Shown here one piece after another: positions 57,634-64,000 of a stretch of 64,000 nucleotides of DNA. Made by a program: the position numbers and the translations under genes. The stretch is from RUG100 sp034927505 (GTDB taxonomy: Bacteria; Bacillota; Clostridia; Peptostreptococcales; Anaerovoracaceae). The DNA lies in NCBI GenBank assembly GCA_034927505.1, contig JAYFPY010000028.1, forward strand, positions 1 through 64,000, given 5' to 3'. The notes below the pieces were generated by a model. The model was not told where the DNA came from, ran no database searches, and saw only the letters and a program-made list of their open reading frames with translations. Every line of letters begins with the position of its first letter. Positions within the stretch are counted from its first letter, which is position 1.

Positions 57634-58881
57634 TTATAGTGATCCCTTCCTTCGAACACAGTAAGCTATGACATCAGTGTGCTCACCGCTTACATCCTGC
57701 GGATAGTCCGGGCTGTTGTCAGAGGTGGATCCAATGCTCTTTTTTTCCATATATCCGAACCCGGCCTGCTCCCATGAATATTTCAATCGACTGAGAGACA
57801 TATTCTTCGGCTTGAAATCCGGCTGTATTTTCTTGAAATTCTCAAGGCTCTTCGGAGCCGAAACATAACTGTTGAATACTCCCGTGGCAATTGCTGTCGG
57901 CTTTAGCAGAGACGCCAGTTTTTCAATGTTGAATGTGTTGTATGTAAACATCGAATTTGCTGTGCAGTAATCATCGATATATGCATCCACCGACTTTTCC
58001 TTGACAGGTATTTCTTCTGCGTTCGCCGCAATATATACCATATTATATCCGTCCTCCAGCAGATAATCCCGTAGTTTTTCCAGCCTTTTCTTTGATGGGT
58101 CGAACACAATGTACAGATTCTTTTTATCCAGTTTGTTGATATATGCAAGAATGAAATTGAGGGTAAAAGGCCCGGTCATGATGATCTTCGGATCTTCAGA
58201 CCTTCCTGACAGCCGATTGTACATATACAGATTGGCCCTGTCTATGAGCCTCCTGTAAGCCGGGCTGTAGTTGCTCGCCATGGAAGCCACCGATTCCACG
58301 TTTTCAAAAGCTTTGAAAGGCGTATCTTCAGAATACCCGCTGCACAGTATCATCCCTTCTTTTATTTCCGCTTTGAACCCGCAGTCGCACCACAATTCGC
58401 CCGACTGCAGCAGTCCGCTGTCCATGCTGGCCGAATCCAGTTTCAGCGGCACTTTGCACTTCGGACAGTACAGATACGGGATGAATGAAAAAGGTATGCC
58501 GCCTCTCATTTTTCCCTCAGGGATACTATTTGGGAGTTCTGCGATCTCTTTTTCCAGAGAATCTATGTACACATCCAGACTGTTCCTCTCTTCCAAAAGT
58601 TCTTTTTTCTTTTTCTCCATCAGGTTGGAACAAAGATCAAGGACGACGCTGTCCTTGAACCTGGAAGCCTTTTTCAAAAAGAAAAACAACTGTATTTCTT
58701 CCAGCGAAAAATGATATTCCTTGTATTTGAGAATATTTTTCATGTCTTCTTCACACGCCCCATCGAATACATACTGTTCATTTTCCTTGCCCGGGACCAG
58801 CAGACTGTTGTTTATATAATATCTCACAGTACTGACATTGACGCCGAACTTTGCAGCGAATTCTCCTATTTTCATTTTCAC
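57634..58881 (-). CDS. MerR-type HTH fused to zinc finger and methyltransferase-like domain
   Basis: 415 residues. About 1-70: MerR winged helix (KIGEFAAKFGVNVSTVRYYINNSLLVPGK). About 75-120: a coiled coil. About 133-180: a zinc-ribbon-like element (CPKC and CDCG). About 195-405: a Rossmann-like domain with ILAYINKLDKKNLYIVFDPSKKRLEKLRDYL and EEIPVKEKSVDAYIDDY, similar to class I methyltransferases but with no clear GxGxG SAM loop. A transcription factor that senses SAM or a small molecule through a decayed enzyme is one reading; an rRNA methyltransferase of RlmA type with a regulator is another. The start lies behind a 18-base-spacer promoter. Confidence 0.78.
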   Translation of the reverse strand: MKMKIGEFAAKFGVNVSTVRYYINNSLLVPGKENEQYVFDGACEEDMKNILKYKEYHFSLEEIQLFFFLKKASRFKDSVVLDLCSNLMEKKKKELLEERNSLDVYIDSLEKEIAELPNSIPEGKMRGGIPFSFIPYLYCPKCKVPLKLDSASMDSGLLQSGELWCDCGFKAEIKEGMILCSGYSEDTPFKAFENVESVASMASNYSPAYRRLIDRANLYMYNRLSGRSEDPKIIMTGPFTLNFILAYINKLDKKNLYIVFDPSKKRLEKLRDYLLEDGYNMVYIAANAEEIPVKEKSVDAYIDDYCTANSMFTYNTFNIEKLASLLKPTAIATGVFNSYVSAPKSLENFKKIQPDFKPKNMSLSRLKYSWEQAGFGYMEKKSIGSTSDNSPDYPQDVSGEHTDVIAYCVRRKGSL

Positions 58882-58931
58882 TCCTCTTCATCTCAAAGGA
58901 TATACATTCCGAAAATTCTATACTTTAGTAC

Positions 58932-58961
58932 AGTTTACCCTTTTTAACATGTTAAGGTCAA
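58932..58961 (-). promoter_or_regulatory. MerR-type promoter with palindrome in its spacer
   Basis: Minus-strand TTGACC (58956-58961), an 18-base spacer and TAAACT (58932-58937). A perfect palindrome TTAACATGTTAA (58944-58955) lies directly in the spacer, as in MerR-regulated promoters. Confidence 0.65.
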
Positions 58962-58967
58962 CCCGGC

Positions 58968-58973
58968 TTGACA
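58968..58973 (+). promoter_or_regulatory. -35 box of the divergent GrdX-like gene
   Basis: TTGACA; the best -10 (TATTGC, 16-base spacing) is poor, as expected for a promoter that needs activation. It lies 12 bases from the MerR palindrome. Confidence 0.4.
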
Positions 58974-59049
58974 TTTTAAGAAAATACATTATTGCAGGAA
59001 AGGCCCCTTTAAAAGTTATTATCAAAACAGATAAAGGAGGATGATCGTC

Positions 59050-59400
59050 ATGAGAAAATGTATAATAACAAACAACGCAAAAACCAGAGATGAATTTGCA
59101 GACACTGTAGATGTCACATATGTATCAGGTACGCCTTTAGAGGTACTGGAACATGCCAGACAGATGGCGCATGACGGAGGAAAAATGCTGATAGATCCTA
59201 CTCGAACTCCGGCGAAAAAATACTACAGAAGCATCCCTTTCATGGTAGACGGCAGCGAACCGTGCGAAAGAAGCATCGAACTGATAGACTCATGTCTGGA
59301 CCGGCTGGAATCCCGCAGAGATTCATTTGCTAAAAAGCCGCTGCTGGCCGGCATGGATCAAAGACAGGATACAGACACCGTCAGAAAAGTTATCGGCTGA
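59050..59400 (+). CDS. GrdX-like protein
   Basis: 116 residues. The start CIITNNAKTRDEF, then DVTYVSGTPLEVLEHARQMAHDGGKMLIDPTRTP and YYRSIPFMV follow the GrdX pattern (ITNN...GS..DVL...VHxGHxLLTHPL). GrdX accompanies glycine reductase genes in amino-acid-fermenting Clostridia; no grd gene is seen here. ATG 59050 has GGAGG with nine-base spacing; the upstream ATG 59041 is too close to it. Divergent from the MerR fusion. Confidence 0.7.
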   Translation: MRKCIITNNAKTRDEFADTVDVTYVSGTPLEVLEHARQMAHDGGKMLIDPTRTPAKKYYRSIPFMVDGSEPCERSIELIDSCLDRLESRRDSFAKKPLLAGMDQRQDTDTVRKVIG

Positions 59401-59439
59401 CAGAACGGTAAAATATTGCAAAGGCATTTATATGCCGAT

Positions 59440-59470
59440 AAAACGCCCCGGGTTCCTGCCGGGGCGTTTT
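59440..59470. terminator. Bidirectional terminator between GrdX-like gene and ABC exporter
   Basis: A 12-bp stem AAAACGCCCCGG / CCGGGGCGTTTT with a 7-base loop, A/U-rich on both sides. Confidence 0.9.
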
Positions 59471-59491
59471 ACTGTCATCGTGCGTCTTTCA

Positions 59492-60646
59492 TCATATGCC
59501 TTTCATCATTTTTCGTCTGCTGACGATCTGCTGCAGTATGAGAAATCCCGCCGCAAAAGCCAGCATCACCGCCATATTTATCAGCACCGGCTGCAGCTTT
59601 TCCATAGTGATCTCCGCCATCGCACCTATTGCCCTGTTGTTGCTGATGTACCAGTATGATGGGAATATCTTTCCTATATTCAATGTGACCGTTCCCAGAT
59701 ACTCCTGAGGGATGAATGCGCCGCACAGGAAACTGCTGCCCAGTCCAAAGCAGTTCATTATCCCCGACACTGCTTCTTTTTTCTTTACCAGGGAAGCCAG
59801 AAGGAATGCCAGCGACAATACCGATACAGTAAACACAAGGCAGTTGACTGCCATCAACGCTCCTCCTGCACTGCTCATATCCCCTCCGTACATTACCGCT
59901 GCAACAGCTATGAACACCAGCCACACTGCCGCCGCCAGCAAAACATCCGCACCGTATATCTGCCTGTTTATCCTTCCTATTCCGTATCCTCCGGCCATAT
60001 TCCTCATCCATACTTCCCGCCTGTTGAATGCGATAGACAGCATTCCTATGGCATATATCAATATGGACATGATACCGAAATTAGAGTAGTTGAAAAAGTA
60101 CTCCAGTTTGTTGAACTGCGCCTTGCTGTTGTCTGCCAAAGACACTTCGGTGTCAGACTTCAGATCATTGTATATGCTGCCCTCGATCTCATCTGCACTC
60201 ATTCCGGCTTCGAAATATGTCTGTTCAACTTTTATGAATCTGTTGTACATCATTTCTATGTAAGCCGTGTTGGTCGAATCAGGCACGGACATTATCTCCA
60301 GCTTTGCTGTTTTCCCCGACTTCAGCTTTTCTCCAAAGCCCTTGGGCACTGTGATGATCCCATCGACCTGCCTGGAAAAGATCGCATCCTGTTTTGTCTT
60401 GATATCATTATTCTTCAGTTCTTTCTCTATCGAAGTTTTCTCTACATACCCATCGAAGATACGAGAAGCATCCGAATCATCATTATCGATCAGTACGATC
60501 TCTGCTTTGCTGACCCTAAAAGCTTCAGTCCCATCAGAATTCACTCCGGATACCATCACGCTCACTGCGATGCAAATAACCAGATACATTATCAGCATAG
60601 GCAGCATCATCTTTACTATTTTTAAATATGTTTTAAATACTGTCAT
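59492..60646 (-). CDS. ABC-2 type export permease, second subunit
   Basis: 384 residues: one N-terminal helix (about 10-32), a large outside domain (about 35-200) and five helices in the C-terminal half (about 175-370), as in ABC-2 drug or lipid exporters. The upstream gene has the same layout, so the two form a heterodimer. Overlaps the previous permease gene by 14 bases. Confidence 0.88.
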   Translation of the reverse strand: MTVFKTYLKIVKMMLPMLIMYLVICIAVSVMVSGVNSDGTEAFRVSKAEIVLIDNDDSDASRIFDGYVEKTSIEKELKNNDIKTKQDAIFSRQVDGIITVPKGFGEKLKSGKTAKLEIMSVPDSTNTAYIEMMYNRFIKVEQTYFEAGMSADEIEGSIYNDLKSDTEVSLADNSKAQFNKLEYFFNYSNFGIMSILIYAIGMLSIAFNRREVWMRNMAGGYGIGRINRQIYGADVLLAAAVWLVFIAVAAVMYGGDMSSAGGALMAVNCLVFTVSVLSLAFLLASLVKKKEAVSGIMNCFGLGSSFLCGAFIPQEYLGTVTLNIGKIFPSYWYISNNRAIGAMAEITMEKLQPVLINMAVMLAFAAGFLILQQIVSRRKMMKGI

Positions 60647-61784
60647 ACTTTTTCCTCCTTACGAAGAAATATGATATGGCCACCATGACTGCCGAGAATA
60701 CCAGCAGTCTGATCACGCTGCCAGTATAGATCTCGTAGTCGGAATAACAGTACAATGAATACAGACCGTCCGTTATCATGGATATGGGATTGACTATGTC
60801 CAGCAGGGGCACACTGTTTTTTATGATATATCTCAGATCCACCGACATCATTCCTCCCAGCACGCAGCACAGCATGGTGACTGAAATCAGTATTCCCACC
60901 TTTGCATTTTCGCTGCGTCTGTTGCAGGACCCCAGCATGGTGCCGAAGCTGACGCCGGCCAGTGTTCCCACCATGGCCAGCAGAACGATATGGCCCAGCT
61001 GATGCCCAAAAGCTATGCCCAGAGCAAACACCAGAAAAGCTATGAGGATGAGTATCTCCACGCACTGTATCAGATATCCGGCTGCCAGGCTGCCCATGAG
61101 ATTTTTCAGTTTGTGAGTAGGCGCAACGGAATTTCTGGCAGCGATAGTCGACAGATTCGCCTCGCTGTCCTTGACCGCCTCGATGCCGAACATGCCTCCG
61201 TACATGCATGCCATGGCTATAAGTGTATAGAAGTATATGGCTGTAACGTCCATATCTTTGGAAGCTGTGTTAACAAAATAGTCGCCCTGTTCATTTACAT
61301 CTTTCATGATCCCCCGTGCCATGGCTTCGGGCGCTGCCTTGGTTAATGTTCCTGCAATGGCGTACGTCTGATAATAGCTGTCGGCGATCTGTTTCATAAT
61401 GGTGGCCTCCAGACCGTTTTCTGCCGCCACCGCTTTGACTTTACCTTCATCGTTTATTTTATAATATCCGGTTATCTTTCCGTCTTTCAGACTTTTGTCC
61501 GCATCTTTGCTGTTGCTGTAATACCGGGTCTTGAATACCCGGTCATCATTATCTTTTGAAAGTTCCTTTACGACTTTCCCAAACTGCCCTTCCTCCTTAT
61601 AAGCAGCATCGTTGACTACGCCGATGGATACGGGATCGAACTTCTCGTTTTCGGTCAGGTTTGAAAAAGCTAAATTGAACAGACTGCCCAAAACAATGGG
61701 AAATATCAATGTCCAGAATATCATCGTTTTGGAACGAAGGAGTATCTTCAGTTTATTATTGAACACATGCAGCATTTCAGTCAC
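60633..61784 (-). CDS. ABC-2 type export permease, first subunit
   Basis: 383 residues: an N-terminal helix (about 20-45), an extracellular domain (about 45-180) and five C-terminal helices, with a conserved AxYLIQCVEILILIAFLVFALGIAF helix. It overlaps the ATPase gene by eight bases, indicating coupled translation. The substrate is unknown; multidrug or cationic-peptide export are typical for this arrangement. Confidence 0.88.
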   Translation of the reverse strand: MTEMLHVFNNKLKILLRSKTMIFWTLIFPIVLGSLFNLAFSNLTENEKFDPVSIGVVNDAAYKEEGQFGKVVKELSKDNDDRVFKTRYYSNSKDADKSLKDGKITGYYKINDEGKVKAVAAENGLEATIMKQIADSYYQTYAIAGTLTKAAPEAMARGIMKDVNEQGDYFVNTASKDMDVTAIYFYTLIAMACMYGGMFGIEAVKDSEANLSTIAARNSVAPTHKLKNLMGSLAAGYLIQCVEILILIAFLVFALGIAFGHQLGHIVLLAMVGTLAGVSFGTMLGSCNRRSENAKVGILISVTMLCCVLGGMMSVDLRYIIKNSVPLLDIVNPISMITDGLYSLYCYSDYEIYTGSVIRLLVFSAVMVAISYFFVRRKKYDSI

Positions 61785-62721
61785 GCAGTTCCTTTCCCGT
61801 CAGCTCCAGAAACACATCGTTAAGTGTCGGCAGCTCAGAATATATCCTGCTGTACGGCATCTGTTCCTTTTCCAAAAAGAGCACCAGTCCACGCAGGCTC
61901 TGTCCGCCCTTTCTGCAGCGTACGTGGAGCACTTTTCCTTCATAGGATACGGCTGCCGCATCCATGGCTTCTCCTATCCTTTTTATCTGCTCCTCGTCAG
62001 CCTTTATCCCTTCAACGCTGATCTTCTCTCCTATGTCCACCAGATCCTTCAGCTCTTCCTTGGTCCCGGAGGCTATTATCCGTCCTTTATCCAGTATTAT
62101 TATCCTGTCGCATATCTGCTCCACTTCTTCCATGTAGTGGGAAGTGTAAATGATCGTCGCACCCTCGTCATTGAGTTTTACGATGCCGTCCAGTATGCTG
62201 TTCCTGCTCTGAGGATCCACTGCAACAGTAGGCTCGTCCAAAAAAATGATCTCCGGCCTGTGGGCGATACCGCAGGCGATGTTCAGCCGTCTCAGCAAGC
62301 CGCCGGACAGTTTCTTCGGGCGGAATTTTCTGTGGTCCGCAAGCCCTGTCAGCCGGATGACGTCCTCCACCATCTGCTTTCTTTGTTGTTTGTCATTTAT
62401 ATAAAGACCGCAGAAATATTCGATGTTCTCCTCCACATTCAGCTCATTGAATACGGCTACATCCTGGAACACTACGCCTATCTCTCTTTTTATATCATAT
62501 GCATCCGGCGTCATTTCTTTCCCCAGTATTTTTATATCGCCTCCGCTGAAACTGATCAGCGAAAGGAGGCAGTTTATCGTCGTGCTCTTTCCGCTGCCGT
62601 TGGGCCCCAGAAGGCCCAGTATCTCACCCTTCTTTACATCAAAACTGATCCCGTCCAACGCCGTCAGTTCTTTGTATTCTTTTCTCAGATCCCTGACTTG
62701 GATAACATTTTCTCTTTCCAT
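61777..62721 (-). CDS. ABC exporter ATPase subunit
   Basis: 314 residues. Walker A GPNGSGKST (about 38-46), Q-loop VFQD, signature LSGGLLRRLNIA, Walker B IIFLDEPTVAVDP and H-loop YTSHYMEE. The C-terminal 90 residues resemble the regulatory extension of drug-exporter ATPases. It powers the two permeases. Third-position use similar to neighbours. Confidence 0.95.
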   Translation of the reverse strand: MERENVIQVRDLRKEYKELTALDGISFDVKKGEILGLLGPNGSGKSTTINCLLSLISFSGGDIKILGKEMTPDAYDIKREIGVVFQDVAVFNELNVEENIEYFCGLYINDKQQRKQMVEDVIRLTGLADHRKFRPKKLSGGLLRRLNIACGIAHRPEIIFLDEPTVAVDPQSRNSILDGIVKLNDEGATIIYTSHYMEEVEQICDRIIILDKGRIIASGTKEELKDLVDIGEKISVEGIKADEEQIKRIGEAMDAAAVSYEGKVLHVRCRKGGQSLRGLVLFLEKEQMPYSRIYSELPTLNDVFLELTGKELRD

Positions 62722-62737
62722 CAGGCCCCTCCTTTAT

Positions 62738-62950
62738 TTATTTCTCTTCGTTGAATATCTTTGCCGCTATAGCCTCTACCTTATCCTTGTTGACGATCGC
62801 CAGACCTTTTTTCATATCGCCCAGCATCAGGAGATTGTCTCCCGGTCCTATATCGAACACATCCCTGGCCTCCTTGGGAATGACGATCTGCCCCTTGTCT
62901 CCCACCTTTACCATCCATGCGTATTTTCCTTTAGACTTCTTTGATTTCAT
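62738..62950 (-). CDS. AbrB/SpoVT-family transcription regulator of the exporter
   Basis: 70 residues. The swapped-hairpin DNA-binding element KVGDKGQIVIPKEARDVFDIGPGDNLLMLGD (about 15-45) is typical. ATG 62950 with AAGGAGGG is preferred; the longer frame includes part of the operator. It is the first gene of the exporter operon and probably represses it through the repeat at 62988-63011. Confidence 0.88.
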   Translation of the reverse strand: MKSKKSKGKYAWMVKVGDKGQIVIPKEARDVFDIGPGDNLLMLGDMKKGLAIVNKDKVEAIAAKIFNEEK

Positions 62951-62987
62951 AACTGATCCCTCCTTACGGCGCACTGCGTTGATTCCT

Positions 62988-63037
62988 ATTAGTGCGTTTT
63001 TACGCACTAATCATACCACTCCCGCGGGGTTTGTCAA
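62988..63037 (-). promoter_or_regulatory. Promoter and operator of the AbrB-ABC operon
   Basis: Minus-strand TTGACA (63032-63037), a 16-base spacer and TATGAT (63010-63015). A perfect 9-bp inverted repeat ATTAGTGCG / CGCACTAAT (62988-62996, 63003-63011) touches the -10 and start point. Confidence 0.82.
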
Positions 63038-63043
63038 GCAAAA

Positions 63044-63089
63044 CAAATGAAAAAGGCAGATCCGACCTGCAAACAGCAAGTCGGATCTG
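63044..63089 (-). terminator. Terminator downstream of the transporter remnant
   Basis: A 10-bp stem CAGATCCGAC / GTCGGATCTG (63057-63066, 63080-63089), with CCTTTTTCATTTG on the minus strand. Confidence 0.8.
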
Positions 63090-63123
63090 TCTCGTAATTA
63101 TTCTTATGTCTCTTCTAAGAGGA

Positions 63124-63702
63124 TCATTCTGAAACTATTTTATTATCTTTTGGGTCCAGTTTAGCTGCGGCTATGGCGCATACAACTGTCAGTATTCCGC
63201 ATACCGCCGTCAAAACTTTCAATACTAAATAGGTTATACCGAAGATGAACTTGCCGCCGGCAAGAACCGCTGCATCGCTGCTTCCAAAGTAGCCGGCGAA
63301 CATTCCATTATAGTACTCGTTCACGGTCCACCCATTTTCATAAAACGGCAGGAACAACAGTCCTGCAACAGCAATGAGTGTCAGAATCAGTAGAAGAACT
63401 GTAAGCTTTCTCATATCTCCCTTTTGCAGTCCGGTCCTTGAATTTAGCTGATACCGCTCCGGGTCTTTTCTTGAAAGACCTCCGTAACGGCGTCTCCATA
63501 TGAAATACAGCACCGGGCCTGACAGCAATCCTATCAGCCCTCCTACTAGATAATCCGATCCATTGACAAAGTATGAGAAAACGGCAATACATATTGGTAC
63601 TATGCATATTACCATCAGAAATCCATATCCTCCCGGTATTTTGAATTGGTACTCGTCCTCCGGGATACGCTTTCTCAGGATCAACTCTGAAATATATACC
63701 AT
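63124..63702 (-). pseudogene. APC-family amino acid permease, C-terminal part only
   Basis: 192 residues from an internal ATG. ELILRKRIPEDEYQFKIPGGYG is the typical cytosolic loop before the last helices of APC permeases, followed by about four helices. The same frame continues upstream through a further helix (LIIVLDVFLLVSSYIMVYI) to a TGA at about 63771, and there is no start codon before 63702. A full permease has 12 helices and about 450 residues. The first eight helices are missing, so this looks like a truncated remnant; a frameshift in the window is the alternative. Confidence 0.65.
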
Positions 63703-63743
63703 GATATATGAACTTACCAGCAGGAATACATCGAGAACTATTA

Positions 63744-64000
63744 TCAGCCCGAGTCGAGAAAAATCTTTTCAAGGTTTTCTGTATTGATGTATTTCACTGA
63801 TGACCCGAAAGTTGTCTTGCAGAAGATCGCACTCCCTGTTTCCTCTTTTGCTTCCGCTTCCTGAAATCTATCATGGCCGTGATCTTGTCTGTACTGTCTC
63901 CTGCCGTGCCGCAGTCTCGGAAAAACCAGTGTCAACCCGATGCTCAGACACAAAGCAATTCCCAGTATAGGCCACGGCGTCCATGCTTCTATGCCCAGCT
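63744..64000 (-). CDS. C-terminal end of a membrane protein (partial)
   Basis: 85 residues are visible, open at the window edge. A hydrophobic helix TPWPILGIALCLSIGLTLVFP is followed by a hydrophilic tail ending in NTENLEKIFLDSG. It may be the upstream neighbour or the frame-shifted front part of the permease fragment, since its stop lies 26 bases into the region that encodes a permease helix in another frame. Identity unknown. Confidence 0.5.
   Translation of the reverse strand, partial: LGIEAWTPWPILGIALCLSIGLTLVFPRLRHGRRQYRQDHGHDRFQEAEAKEETGSAIFCKTTFGSSVKYINTENLEKIFLDSG

Overview
The window looks like a piece of a Gram-positive anaerobe of the class Clostridia, possibly near the Anaerovoracaceae / Family XIII group. 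The genus is inference. The signs are AGGAGG-type ribosome sites with several TTG starts, type IV pilus genes without an outer-membrane secretin, a 638-residue clostridial-style glutamine synthetase, a UPF0182 membrane protein, a GrdX-like gene, ECF transport, c-di-GMP-I riboswitches and a selenium-type molybdenum hydroxylase gene set. I saw no rRNA, tRNA or CRISPR array.

Layout. 0-0.8 kb: the right end of an IS3-family element inserted into an IS256-family transposase gene. 0.8-2.5 kb: a PAS-GGDEF-EAL protein with a degenerate GGDEF and an intact EAL. 2.6-4.8 kb: an ECF S component divergent from a MocR-type regulator that has lost its PLP lysine. 4.9-7.5 kb: a metal-efflux operon (ArsR, free HMA chaperone, P1B-ATPase), convergent with a FeoA-FeoB fusion (7.5-9.8 kb) that is preceded by an unlisted 49-residue ORF. 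10.1-25.5 kb: a molybdenum-hydroxylase island. It has a MoeA-like protein and a ModE-fused nucleotidyltransferase-like protein. A minus-strand operon follows (radical SAM, methyltransferase, C_GCAxxG_C_C protein, CoA-ligase-like protein, XdhC, MocA-phosphatase fusion). Divergent from it is the hydroxylase operon (Mo hydroxylase, flavin/Fe-S/CCG protein, zinc-ribbon redox protein), which has a structured leader RNA. 25.5-26.2 kb: a ParE/Phd toxin-antitoxin pair. 26.2-38.8 kb: a complete type IV pilus locus. 38.8-41.2 kb: a 53-residue ORF, a ThiF-like protein and an Orn/Lys/Arg decarboxylase. 41.3-46 kb: a giant repeat-rich surface protein behind two tandem c-di-GMP-I riboswitches. 46.1-46.5 kb: two small minus-strand transcription units with no real ORF. 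46.8-56.3 kb: PutP-like symporter, SerS, GlnA, UPF0182, and a zinc-ribbon and a small membrane protein. 56.4-64 kb: D,D-carboxypeptidase, MerR-methyltransferase fusion, GrdX-like protein, an AbrB-controlled ABC exporter and transporter remnants.

Two themes stand out. First, the island couples a Mo-dependent hydroxylase without an FAD domain to a conserved but functionally unassigned maturation/redox set (the family I recall as DVU_1551-1558/TrsS), with divergent promoters, a long inverted repeat and a possible new riboswitch in the shared 433-bp gap. Second, c-di-GMP appears at three levels: an EAL phosphodiesterase, a PilB with MshEN-type motifs, and tandem riboswitches in front of an adhesin.
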